35,427 nucleotides of DNA from Deltaproteobacteria bacterium (GCA_016283195.1 JAEEML010000095.1:1-35427); one strand, 5' to 3'; shown: positions 1 to 7,047, counted from the first letter of the stretch. Translations and numbers: made by a program. The notes: generated by a model from the letters alone, not told the origin.

Positions 1-1
1 T

Positions 2-259
2 GCCAGTGAATGGTTTAAGAATTTTAAGGAAAACGATTATATGTCTAGCAAGGCATTTTTGCGGGAAAAATTTCTGCGTGACCAGGCAGCTATCCGCAAA
101 GCCGGCTGGGAAGATGGCCGGGAGGAAGGTAGAGCAGAAGGTTTAGCAGAAGGCAGTTTAAAGAAAGCTAAGGCTCTGGCCCAAAAATTCATGGCTCTTG
201 GCCACAGTAAAGAAGAAGCAGCCGAGTTTGCAGAAATTGATGTGAAATTGCTTGATTAG
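2..259 (+). CDS. C-terminal end of Rpn-type nuclease / putative transposase (5' partial)
   Basis: The frame is open from the left edge (first full codon at 2), so the ATG at 41 is probably internal. The visible 85 residues contain a charged helix of alternating Gly/Glu/Arg (EDGREEGRAEGLAEG) followed by a short tail with MALGHSKEEAAEFAEI. This is the usual ending of the Rpn / PD-(D/E)XK family of recombination-promoting nucleases annotated as putative transposases, in which an EGxxEGxxEG linker precedes a small helical motif like 'LLxxGxSxEEIAxxTGL'. The catalytic core lies outside the window, so activity cannot be judged. A related Rpn C-terminal fragment alone could also look like this. Confidence 0.7.
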   Translation, partial: ASEWFKNFKENDYMSSKAFLREKFLRDQAAIRKAGWEDGREEGRAEGLAEGSLKKAKALAQKFMALGHSKEEAAEFAEIDVKLLD

Positions 260-309
260 GAGAAATGATATACCATGCGGCGAAAATCTTGAGGTGTGTT
301 TATGGCTGC

Positions 310-1257
310 TTAGTCTTTGAGACAGCGGACGGAATAGCCATTAGATATAGTGTCGTGGCCCACGCCCACCAATGTGGTGACTACGTACAGATTACCCGCT
401 TTCTCTCCATCCAGCGTACTAGACCAGAAGTAGGCGAATGATGCGAAACTTTTGTAGATATTATTGTTATAATAACCTGCAGGCAAGGCACCAAAGGCAT
501 ATTTATCTGCTCCGCCGCTCCAACTGGTAGCACGCAAGTTCTCTGATGCAAAAGAGTTGTCGCCATCCTCTTTTACAGAAGTAATCAGGGTGTTAAACTC
601 TGTATCAGACGGTAAATGCCAGCCATCTGGGCAGACTTTTTGCGCATCTTCCCAATTATAGAGACACCCGTAATGTTCCACAAAATCCGGATCAGCTTCG
701 GTGTTGGTAAGGCAGGTTACTGCGCTGCCGTCGGTGGCTGTATCGCTGGCCATATTCTCGGCCATCCAGATTTGCTCACCGATTATGGTTGTTTTATAGG
801 CAACGCCGTTGGTGTCAGCCATGTAACCAAGGGCAAGAACAGAACAATCTTTACCGGTGTAACCTTTGGAACAAGAACATTCACCGTTGCCATTTAGGCC
901 ATCGTTGCAGGTGCCGTGCTCACAGGTGCAAGCAGCGCAATTTGCTCCAAAGTAGCCGGCATTGCAGTAAAGATAGCCGCCATTGCCATTTGGTAAACCA
1001 TTGGCTTTTGGCAAGTTTTCCGGGCTATAGATGACATAGGATGAGCCATCGGCCGGACAGATAACTATGCCGTGATCGGCATCTTTTTTCACCACATAGC
1101 AGCCTTCGCCGTCACTCCCTGCATCGCCCTTGAAACCTTGCGGGCCCTGTTTGCCTTCTGGACCTTGCTTCCCTTCCGGCCCTTGTTCGCCGGCACCGCC
1201 GCAGGCCGTGAGGGCCAAAGTTAACATTGCTGAGACTAAGACTTTACACTTTTTCAT
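310..1257 (-). CDS. Lipoprotein with collagen-like, EGF-like and FISUMP domains
   Basis: The start chosen is the ATG at 1257, which has AAGGAG just upstream; an in-frame start further out (1308) would put residues before the signal peptide. The 315-residue product has a lipoprotein signal ending in LTAC (Cys19), then a short collagen-like run of GPEG/GKQG/GPQG triplets (about 24-50), a Cys-rich EGF-like module (about 98-138) and a C-terminal domain (about 143-314) with WMAENM, CPDGWHLPSDTEF, FWSS and a terminal SVRCLKD, the hallmarks of the Fibrobacter succinogenes major paralogous (FISUMP) domain. Predicted to be anchored in the envelope and displayed as a binding or adhesion protein; the ligand is unknown. 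It is transcribed away from the repeat and toxin-antitoxin region. Confidence 0.8.
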   Translation of the reverse strand: MKKCKVLVSAMLTLALTACGGAGEQGPEGKQGPEGKQGPQGFKGDAGSDGEGCYVVKKDADHGIVICPADGSSYVIYSPENLPKANGLPNGNGGYLYCNAGYFGANCAACTCEHGTCNDGLNGNGECSCSKGYTGKDCSVLALGYMADTNGVAYKTTIIGEQIWMAENMASDTATDGSAVTCLTNTEADPDFVEHYGCLYNWEDAQKVCPDGWHLPSDTEFNTLITSVKEDGDNSFASENLRATSWSGGADKYAFGALPAGYYNNNIYKSFASFAYFWSSTLDGEKAGNLYVVTTLVGVGHDTISNGYSVRCLKD

Positions 1258-1260
1258 ACT

Positions 1261-1283
1261 GCACTCCTTGTGCCAATGGGCAC
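1261..1283 (-). promoter_or_regulatory. Mutually exclusive leader hairpins over the SD of the FISUMP lipoprotein
   Basis: On the minus-strand mRNA the segment just before the ATG at 1257 can fold two ways. GTGCC-CATT-GGCAC (1283 to 1270) leaves the Shine-Dalgarno free. GCAC-AAGGA-GTGC (1273 to 1261) places the SD AAGGA in a five-base loop. The two stems share the GCAC at 1273-1270, so only one can form at a time. GGA in a hairpin loop over the SD is the known recognition pattern of CsrA/RsmA; use by such a protein here is inference. Confidence 0.4.
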
Positions 1284-1306
1284 GGAAAATTTGTTTAGGT
1301 ATTTTC

Positions 1307-1395
1307 AATACCTAATATACAGGGTACCCTGTAAAATTTTGAAAAATCAGCGCGATCCCCCGCCTGTGGCTGGCGCCACTATGCCCCCAAGTTGC
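1307..1395. repeat. Repeat copy A (about 90 bp) with 16-bp palindrome
   Basis: The first 52 bases (1307-1358) are identical to 2331-2382. The following part diverges but keeps a GC-rich hairpin-like stretch and the shared GCGCCACTATGCCCCCA. Positions 1318-1333 are a perfect 16-bp palindrome (TACAGGGTACCCTGTA). The copy sits 50-140 bp upstream of the minus-strand lipoprotein start. No terminal inverted repeats or transposase are visible, so it resembles a REP-type element or a duplicated regulatory region more than an insertion sequence. Confidence 0.85.
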
Positions 1396-1530
1396 GCCGG
1401 CCCCCCAGAACTCACTTGAGCCTATAAAATACATATAAATTCAAACAGGTGAGCCCATCGCCATTTGTAAAAATGGAGAGGGGCGAGATGATAATAAAAT
1501 CCAGTACTTAGCGGGGTGAGGGAAGGCGGG

Positions 1531-1557
1531 GCCACTATGCCCCCAGTTGCCTCTTGC
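1531..1557. repeat. Partial repeat copy C
   Basis: Only the last part of the repeat is present here: GCCACTATGCCCCCA followed by TTGCCTCTTG, matching 2400-2425 almost base for base. The flanking GGGGC and GCCCC can form a 5-bp stem with loop CACTAT. It ends about 15 bp before the antitoxin promoter, just as copy B ends at the ispG promoter. Confidence 0.65.
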
Positions 1558-1571
1558 CGGGCTAAGAGCCG

Positions 1572-1601
1572 CTGGCAGAATATGGAAAGCTGTGCTATAG
1601 T
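1572..1601 (+). promoter_or_regulatory. Candidate promoter of the toxin-antitoxin operon
   Basis: CTGGCA (1572-1577), an 18-bp spacer ending in TGTGC, then TATAGT (1596-1601). The antitoxin ATG is about 17 bp past the likely start site. The layout matches the ispG and tRNA promoters in this window, which also have 18-bp spacers ending in TGTGC. Confidence 0.55.
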
Positions 1602-1623
1602 GAGTAGAGCTGGAGGTGCGCAG

Positions 1624-1860
1624 ATGTTAGCAGTAAACGGATATTTTGACGGAAATACTTGCATTGCTTTGGATACATCGCATTTTCACCCTAACCAGCG
1701 GCTTGTTATTACAGCCCTGGATGAAGATATTGATGCTAGCGATATACAAAAGCAAAAAGAGAAAGCTCTGGCAGAACTTCATGGTGTTTTTGGTATGCTG
1801 ACCCATGAGGAGGCTGAGGATATTCGTAATAATCGCGTGAATTTTAAGGAACGTTATTAA
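1624..1860 (+). CDS. Antitoxin of a VapBC-type toxin-antitoxin pair
   Basis: A 78-residue protein starting at the ATG at 1624, preceded by GGAGGTG. An in-frame upstream ATG at 1516 has no SD and runs through the promoter and partial repeat, so it was not used. The N-terminal part (about 1-36: AVNGYFDGNTCIALD, then VITALDED) resembles the small beta-rich DNA-binding domain of antitoxins that begin 'xxVxGxYxxGxxxxL'. The C-terminal helix ends LTHEEAEDIRNNRV, the usual toxin-neutralising tail. Its stop overlaps the toxin start in TAATG, so the two are translationally coupled. The role, neutralising the PIN toxin and repressing the operon, is assigned from this position and family pattern. Confidence 0.75.
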   Translation: MLAVNGYFDGNTCIALDTSHFHPNQRLVITALDEDIDASDIQKQKEKALAELHGVFGMLTHEEAEDIRNNRVNFKERY

Positions 1861-2258
1861 TGTTATATATGCTGGATACGAATATTGTTAGCTATTTGCT
1901 CGAAAAAAACGAAAAAGTTCTGGCTCGATTTGATACTATTTTTATGCAGAATAAGATTACAATTTCGAGCATTGTTCACTATGAGATCCAGCGAGGAATT
2001 TTTTGTCGGTGCTCAAAAAAATTACAGGAAAAGTTTGAGCTTTTTTGCAAGCATGTTCCTGTAATTGCTCTTACAAATTCTGATTTTATGCTTGCCGCGC
2101 GTATTTATGCAGATTTGCGTTTAAAAGGTAAGCCCATAGAAGATGCTGATATTTTTATTGGGGCTAGTGCTTTGGCGAATGAGGCTGTGCTGGTAACCAA
2201 TAACGAAGAACATTTGGGTCGTATTAAAGGGCTAAGAATTGAAAACTGGACGAAGTGA
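1860..2258 (+). CDS. vapC: VapC-family PIN-domain ribonuclease toxin
   Basis: A 132-residue PIN domain. Visible catalytic acids are Asp6 in MLDTN, Glu42 in HYEIQRG, Asp95/Asp97 in IEDADIFIGA, and the VTNNEEHLGRI region (Asn115/Glu116), where VapC/FitB relatives hold the fourth metal-ligand position. Length and motif order are typical. PIN toxins of this class cut RNA, often initiator tRNA or rRNA, when the antitoxin is lost; the target here is unknown. The pair is more AT-rich than its surroundings and lies between two copies of a repeat, which suggests acquisition by transfer. No terminator is obvious after the stop. Confidence 0.9.
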   Translation: MLYMLDTNIVSYLLEKNEKVLARFDTIFMQNKITISSIVHYEIQRGIFCRCSKKLQEKFELFCKHVPVIALTNSDFMLAARIYADLRLKGKPIEDADIFIGASALANEAVLVTNNEEHLGRIKGLRIENWTK

Positions 2259-2330
2259 GGTGTTCTACAAATTCGTCCATAGAGCCTCCTTTTAATACTG
2301 TTGGAACCTAATTTGGTGTTAGTTATTTTT

Positions 2331-2426
2331 AATACCTAATATACAGGGTACCCTGTAAAATTTTGAAAAATCAGCGCGATCCGCCCGCCTGCGGTGGGCG
2401 CCACTATGCCCCCATCTTGCCTCTTG
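2331..2426. repeat. Repeat copy B with the same 16-bp palindrome
   Basis: 2331-2382 is identical to 1307-1358, including the palindrome at 2342-2357. It continues with a GCCCGCC/GGTGGGC stem (about 2383-2399) and then GCGCCACTATGCCCCCA. The corresponding stem in copy A has changed sequence. The repeat runs directly into the -35 element of the ispG promoter. Confidence 0.85.
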
Positions 2427-2453
2427 GCCACTTATTCCCAGGTGTGCTAAAAT
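2424..2453 (+). promoter_or_regulatory. Candidate ispG promoter
   Basis: TTGGCC (2424-2429), 18-bp spacer ending GTGTGC, TAAAAT (2448-2453). The ispG ATG lies about 85 bp past the predicted start site, with SD AAGGAG near 2527-2532. Confidence 0.6.
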
Positions 2454-2542
2454 ATTGGCTGTGCTTTGAGGTTTAAATAACTTCACGCAAGAAAAACCAG
2501 CCTGCCCCAATAGAGCGGCGAAGTTAAGGAGATTACTAAAAT

Positions 2543-3601
2543 ATGGGTTCCCCAAAAAGTGTTAAAATTGGCACTGTTACCATTGGCGGCGGCGCACCCA
2601 TAGCCATTCAGACTATGTGTAGCACTAAGACGGCTGATGTTGCGGCCACTTTAGCCCAAATAAAGGCCCAGGCAAAAGCCGGCTGTCATGTTACCAGAGT
2701 GGCTATTCCCAATAAAGAAGCGGCCTTGGCCCTTTCCGCTATTACTAAAGAGAGCCCGCTGCCTATTGTAGCCGATATCCATTTTGATTACCGCCTGGCG
2801 CTTATGTCTATAGACGGGGGCGCCGCCGAAGTGCGCATAAATCCCGGTAATATTGGCGCTAAAGAGCGTGTGGCCGAGGTGGTAAAAGCGGCCAAAGCGG
2901 CAGATATTCCCATCAGAATCGGCGTCAATAGCGGCTCGTTGCCGCAAAATCTGCGTCATTTACCGCTCTCTGAAGGGCTGGTACAGGCGGCGCTGGATGA
3001 GATAAAAGTGCTGGAAGATCTTGACTTTTCTGCCATAAAGATATCCATCAAAGCCACCGATGTTCTGACCACGGTAAAAGCCTATAGAAAGCTCCACACT
3101 CTATGTGATTATCCGCTCCATTTGGGGCTCACCGAGTCGGGAACGCTCCTTAACGGTGCCATAAGGTCCAGCGCCGCCCTGGCCATTTTGCTGAGCGAAG
3201 GCATTGGCGACACTATTCGCGTTTCTCTCGCCAGCGATCCCATAAAAGAGGTACTGGTGGCCAAAGAGCTCCTGCGATCTCTTGACCTTTATCAGGGCGG
3301 AGTGGTGGTTCATGCCTGCCCAACCTGTGCCCGCTGCCATGGCTCAGTTTGGCAAATGGCCGAAAAACTTGAAGAAAGGCTCGCCACATTTAAGAGTAAA
3401 CGCACTATTAATCTGGCTGTTATGGGCTGCGAAGTCAATGGCCCCGGCGAGGCTGCCCTGGCTGATATGGGCATGGCCATGAAGGGGAATAAAGAAGCTA
3501 TTCTCTTTGTTAAAGGAGAGATGGTGGCCAGTGGCCCCGAAGAGGAAATCTTTAATAAACTTATCGAAAAGGTAGAAAATTATTATGCTGAAAAAATGTA
3601 A
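2543..3601 (+). CDS. ispG: 4-hydroxy-3-methylbut-2-enyl diphosphate synthase
   Basis: This [4Fe-4S] enzyme converts methylerythritol cyclodiphosphate to HMBPP in the MEP isoprenoid pathway. The 352-residue protein has the TIM-barrel start (IGGGAPIAIQTMCSTKTAD), RINPGNIG near 98-104, and the C-terminal cluster ligands Cys259 and Cys262 (CPTC) and Cys296 (MGCEVNGPGEA), with the conserved Glu303. Length matches the short bacterial form. Oddity: after CPTC the family usually reads GRTxxD, but here it is ARCHGS, adding a fourth cysteine (Cys265). The start follows AAGGAG by 10 bases. The 3' end overlaps the next gene by 17 bp, so the two are cotranscribed. Confidence 0.95.
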   Translation: MGSPKSVKIGTVTIGGGAPIAIQTMCSTKTADVAATLAQIKAQAKAGCHVTRVAIPNKEAALALSAITKESPLPIVADIHFDYRLALMSIDGGAAEVRINPGNIGAKERVAEVVKAAKAADIPIRIGVNSGSLPQNLRHLPLSEGLVQAALDEIKVLEDLDFSAIKISIKATDVLTTVKAYRKLHTLCDYPLHLGLTESGTLLNGAIRSSAALAILLSEGIGDTIRVSLASDPIKEVLVAKELLRSLDLYQGGVVVHACPTCARCHGSVWQMAEKLEERLATFKSKRTINLAVMGCEVNGPGEAALADMGMAMKGNKEAILFVKGEMVASGPEEEIFNKLIEKVENYYAEKM

Positions 3602-4151
3602 TATCCTTGTTTTTACAATACTTTTTTTGATGCAGTCTTTGGCTTTCGCCGCCTCCTCTTCTCCTAAAGAGGCCATAAGCGGGCTCTTAAAAGAAGTCAA
3701 AACTCTTGGCAGCAGAGAGCCGGCCCGTGATGAATTAAAAGCTCTGGCCGGAAAACTTGCCGCCCATATAGATGAAAATGAGCTGAAAAATCGCCTCTTT
3801 AGTGATGTCCAACAGCTTACGCCGGAGCAAAAAAACGAGCTTTTGGGGCTAGTAGAAGTGCAGCTCACAGCCGCCCTTGTTGGAGCTCTAAAAAAACAGG
3901 ACGGCCGGGATTTGCCCCTTAAAGAGCTGGTAAAAGATGATAATATTGAGCTTATTTTTACCCAAAAAAAAGATGAAAAAGAGCAAGAAGTCGTTTTGCT
4001 CTTTGCCAAAAAAAGCGATAGCTATTTACTTAAAGATGTTTTAGCTGGTAAAAAATCACTGCTTTCTGTTTATCAAAAGCAGATGAAAAAGCTATTTAAA
4101 AAGCATACTTACGCAGAAGTAGTAGAGCGCCTTAGTAAATCCAAACAATAA
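3585..4151 (+). CDS. Secreted MlaC/Tgt2-like protein
   Basis: A 188-residue protein with a signal peptide (about 1-23, ending AFAA). The mature part resembles MlaC (PF05494, toluene-tolerance Ttg2/Tgt2), the periplasmic phospholipid carrier of the Mla pathway. N-terminal helices carry ELKALAGKLAAHIDENELKN, then LTPEQKNELLGLVEVQL. The C-terminal part has YLLKDVLAGKKSLLSVYQKQ and YAEVVERL, paralleling the MlaC ending 'DVxVEGVSLVxxYRxQF...YxxLIxxL'. The assignment rests on pattern, not on a search. No mlaE/F/D genes are nearby. It starts inside the last codons of ispG, indicating coupled translation. It converges on the next gene with only 4 bp between stops. Confidence 0.6.
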   Translation: MLKKCNILVFTILFLMQSLAFAASSSPKEAISGLLKEVKTLGSREPARDELKALAGKLAAHIDENELKNRLFSDVQQLTPEQKNELLGLVEVQLTAALVGALKKQDGRDLPLKELVKDDNIELIFTQKKDEKEQEVVLLFAKKSDSYLLKDVLAGKKSLLSVYQKQMKKLFKKHTYAEVVERLSKSKQ

Positions 4152-4155
4152 TATT

Positions 4156-4671
4156 TTAGCGGGTTACGTCCATTTTAACGGTGCCGGGTCTTGATATATC
4201 GGCTTTATTCATGGCCTCATCGAGTGAAGACCAGGTTGTTCCGCCGTTGTCATTGATGCAGGAAGTTAAGCTCATACTACTGCCGCTCATGCTGTAATAA
4301 TAAGCAATCCAGCCCGGGCGGCTCTTGTTGTAGCCGTAGAGATAGCCGTGGCGGGAGTCAACAATGCGCCGGGCGCCGCGCTCGAAGGCCAGCGGCGTTG
4401 ATGAGATGTAGTCTTGTTCGCCGTTGCTTTTAATTTTAAAAACACTCATGGCAAATGTATCGCCGGATGACGTAATTTCATAATTATTACCGTTGCTTGC
4501 CTGCTTCCATACGCCTTCGATAACCGGCTCCGGTTCGCGGCTTGTATTGCTGGCAGCCGGGGTGGAAGGACTGGGGCTGGGGCTTAAAAACAAAGCGCAA
4601 CTATTAAAAAAAGTTACTGCCAGTAGTGAAAGACCTAAACCGAGTCCTTTGCGTACACCCTTGTAATTCAT
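4156..4671 (-). CDS. Small lipoprotein of unknown function
   Basis: The start is the ATG at 4671, which follows AAGGAGGTTACG; an upstream in-frame ATG at 4737 would overlap the promoter. The 171-residue product has a lipoprotein signal with lipobox FNSC (Cys about 25), a Pro/Ser-rich linker (SPSPSPSTPAASNTS), and a C-terminal domain starting VIEGVWKQ with alternating beta-strand character (YEITSSGDTFAMSVFKIKS). 'GxW' followed by such strands is common in lipocalin-like lipoproteins, but no family was recognised. It is expressed divergently from the GH25 lysozyme. Confidence 0.75.
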   Translation of the reverse strand: MNYKGVRKGLGLGLSLLAVTFFNSCALFLSPSPSPSTPAASNTSREPEPVIEGVWKQASNGNNYEITSSGDTFAMSVFKIKSNGEQDYISSTPLAFERGARRIVDSRHGYLYGYNKSRPGWIAYYYSMSGSSMSLTSCINDNGGTTWSSLDEAMNKADISRPGTVKMDVTR

Positions 4672-4725
4672 CGTAACCTCCTTATCGGTATTGGGCGGAA
4701 ATAGTACCCGCCATCTGGCCAAATA

Positions 4726-4753
4726 AGAATATTTCATTTTGTATCTATGTCAA
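4726..4753 (-). promoter_or_regulatory. Candidate promoter of the 4156-4671 lipoprotein
   Basis: Minus strand: TTGACA (4753-4748), 16-bp spacer, TATTCT (4731-4726). This leaves a leader of about 50 bases before the ATG at 4671. Confidence 0.55.
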
Positions 4754-4822
4754 TCGCTATATTGGAAGAGCTTTTTAACCCTTCCGCCGCGCAGTAAAAT
4801 ATTTTTAATAATTTAATGTGAT

Positions 4823-4838
4823 TAGCTTTATGAAGCTA
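4823..4838. promoter_or_regulatory. Inverted repeat upstream of the GH25 promoter (operator candidate)
   Basis: TAGCTT-TATG-AAGCTA is a perfect 6-bp inverted repeat ending 11 bp before the -35 of the lysozyme gene, in the divergent intergenic region 4672-4913. Binding by a regulator is conjecture. Confidence 0.3.
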
Positions 4839-4849
4839 TTTTTCAAATC

Positions 4850-4878
4850 TTGGCAACACAGTAAAAAATTGTTACGAT
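4850..4878 (+). promoter_or_regulatory. Candidate promoter of the GH25 gene
   Basis: TTGGCA (4850-4855), 17-bp spacer, TACGAT (4873-4878). GATAAT at 4876-4881 is an alternative -10 with a 20-bp spacer. The ATG at 4914 follows an AAGGAGG. Confidence 0.5.
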
Positions 4879-4913
4879 AATAAAAGGCGATGCTTTGTCC
4901 CAAGGAGGAACAC

Positions 4914-7034
4914 ATGTCAAAGCAATATTTACCTCTTGTTCTTGGGCTTTTTACTCTGGCTATGATGACTTCTTGTGCCGGTGGCGGTGATGCTACCATG
5001 GGTAGTTATCTAAATCTCCAATATGATGAGACTATTGAACAGGCAGTTCACAAAACATGTGGAGTAAATTCAACTTTTAGAGGCATTGATGTCTCCAAGT
5101 GGCAAGGCGATGTCGATTGGGCCAAAGTGGCTGCCGATCCCCAGAATATTAAATTTGCCATTGCCCGCGTTTCCGACGGTCTTAATTACAGCGATTCAAA
5201 ATTTGATACTAATTACAAAAAGATAAAAGAGGCCGGTCTTATTCGCGGTACTTATCAGTTTTTCCGCCCTTCGCAGGATGCCGTAAAGCAAGCGGATTAT
5301 CTTTTGGAAAAAATAGGTAACAAGCTGGAAGCCAATGATTTGCCGCCGGTTATTGATGTGGAGGCCGATGAAAACCTTTCTGCGACAGAAGTCGCTGCCG
5401 CCGTTACCAAATGGATTAACCGTGTGGAGAGTAAATTAGGTGTAAAACCGATTATTTACACTGGTGGCTATTTTTGGGATTCCCATGTAAAAAGCAGCGA
5501 TTTTGCCGATTATCCACTTTGGCATGCCGCATATCCTAATACTTGGACTAGCTCCTCCTGTCCCTCGATTTCTGATAAATGGACTAACTGGGCTATCTGG
5601 CAATATTCCTCCGAAGCCGCTGTTAACGGTATTTCCGGGCATGTTGATATAAATGTTATAAATGGTACTTTGGAAGATTTGCAAAAGCTCACTTACGGCG
5701 GCGGCTGCCAAAATATTCCGCCTGCTGGGCGCATTATTGACGAAACAGATGCCTGCTTTTTTGCCGGCGGAAACAGCAAATATTTGCGCCATGTCAGCGG
5801 CAGCGGCTATAACGAGGCCTTTATCTGGAGTAAAACCTGGATTACCGCTGAGCCCAGTAACTACGGCAAATGGAGCTTTAACTTTGAGCGTAGTGGTAAA
5901 TATCGCATAGATTATTATCTCACTAATAAATCAGAGGAATTAACAGATGTGGCTACCGCTATTCCCTACAAGATTATGCATAACGGTACTCTCGATAGCG
6001 TAATTATTGATCAAAGCGGCCATGAGGGTTGGAAGGAAATAGGTACTTATCATTTTGCCAAAGGCGGTGCCCAATATCTCATTATAGATGACAAGGCGGA
6101 AGATGATGCCACCAAAGGCAAGCAATTTATTCTCGATGCAGTAAGAATTACCCCGGTTTGTGATCCTGTTCCATTAGCCGGGCGCATTATTGACGAAGAG
6201 GAATCATGTTTTGTTGGCGGCGGTGACCCCAAATGGCTGCGATCTCTCGATGATATTGGTTATAAAAATCATCTTATCTGGTCCAATACCAAGAGCACAG
6301 TAGGAAGTGCCGCCACCAGTACCGGCACATTTAATCTTAACTTTGCCGCTGCCGGTAGTTATGAACTCTTAGCCTATATTCCGGCCGATAAGAGTCCCAT
6401 TTTAGCTGCCAGTGGCAAAGCAAGTATCGGCCAGGGGGTGGAGTATGAAATAAAACATGGCGCTGCTGTTAGCAATGTGACAGTGGATCAGTCTGTAGCA
6501 GCTGGTTGGTATTCTATCGGAGCATTTGATTTTACTGCCGGCGGTGAGCAATATGTTATGGTAAAAGATTCAATAAGTGCCGATAGTTATAAAACGCAAA
6601 CCTTTATTATTGATGCTATAAAATTAGATCTTATTGCCGATGATCCCGGTGATGATCCCGGTGACGACCCCGGCGATGATCCCGGTGATGATCCCGGCGA
6701 TAATACCGATGCCGATACCGAACCAATAATTATAAATGATGATACTAACGAAGAAGAGGCCAATAAGCCGGCTGATTTCTTTAATGATAGCGGTGAAAAT
6801 AATAATCAGCATGAAGAGGATGATGATGCAGTTGAAGAAAAGCCAGATGTAAATCCTGATATTAATCAGGGCACAAATAATCACCAGAGTAGCGATAATT
6901 CGGTTAGCGTAAATCAAAACAATACTCAGCCTAAGCGGGGTTGCAATAGTGCCGCCGGTGATGTTTCCACTTTTACGGCTCTTCTCCTGGCTGCTTCTCT
7001 TCTTACGGTGCGCCGCAAACGGATGGTAAAATAA
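4914..7034 (+). CDS. GH25 lysozyme-family lipoprotein with two golvesin-like modules and a MYXO-CTERM-like tail
   Basis: A 706-residue protein starting at the ATG at 4914 (SD AAGGAGG). Residues 1-21 form a lipoprotein-like signal (MMTSC, Cys21). Residues about 56-252 are a GH25 muramidase domain: RGIDVSKWQG with Asp59, PPVIDVEAD with Asp148 and Glu150, and GHVDINVI with Asp245. Two homologous modules follow (about 270-425 and 428-587), each starting AGRIIDE; their VDQS/GWYSIG/GEQYVMVKD strands resemble golvesin C-terminal-like domains. Then come five DDPG units, an acidic Asn-rich linker, and a tail with Cys677, a hydrophobic helix and RRKR, typical of MYXO-CTERM sorting. Expected to cut the glycan strands of peptidoglycan and to remain on the cell surface. 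Confidence 0.85.
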   Translation: MSKQYLPLVLGLFTLAMMTSCAGGGDATMGSYLNLQYDETIEQAVHKTCGVNSTFRGIDVSKWQGDVDWAKVAADPQNIKFAIARVSDGLNYSDSKFDTNYKKIKEAGLIRGTYQFFRPSQDAVKQADYLLEKIGNKLEANDLPPVIDVEADENLSATEVAAAVTKWINRVESKLGVKPIIYTGGYFWDSHVKSSDFADYPLWHAAYPNTWTSSSCPSISDKWTNWAIWQYSSEAAVNGISGHVDINVINGTLEDLQKLTYGGGCQNIPPAGRIIDETDACFFAGGNSKYLRHVSGSGYNEAFIWSKTWITAEPSNYGKWSFNFERSGKYRIDYYLTNKSEELTDVATAIPYKIMHNGTLDSVIIDQSGHEGWKEIGTYHFAKGGAQYLIIDDKAEDDATKGKQFILDAVRITPVCDPVPLAGRIIDEEESCFVGGGDPKWLRSLDDIGYKNHLIWSNTKSTVGSAATSTGTFNLNFAAAGSYELLAYIPADKSPILAASGKASIGQGVEYEIKHGAAVSNVTVDQSVAAGWYSIGAFDFTAGGEQYVMVKDSISADSYKTQTFIIDAIKLDLIADDPGDDPGDDPGDDPGDDPGDNTDADTEPIIINDDTNEEEANKPADFFNDSGENNNQHEEDDDAVEEKPDVNPDINQGTNNHQSSDNSVSVNQNNTQPKRGCNSAAGDVSTFTALLLAASLLTVRRKRMVK
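6639..6698 (+). repeat. Five 12-bp tandem repeats coding DDPG
   Basis: Five in-frame units of GAYGAYCCCGGY encode Asp-Asp-Pro-Gly repeats between the second module and the acidic linker of the GH25 protein. Such runs can vary in copy number by slippage and act as flexible spacers. Confidence 0.9.
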
Positions 7035-7047
7035 GCCTCGTTTCTTC

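Noticed and set aside
1516-1623. Longer N-terminus for the antitoxin
   Set aside because: It would run through the partial repeat and the promoter; GGAGGTG marks the ATG at 1624.
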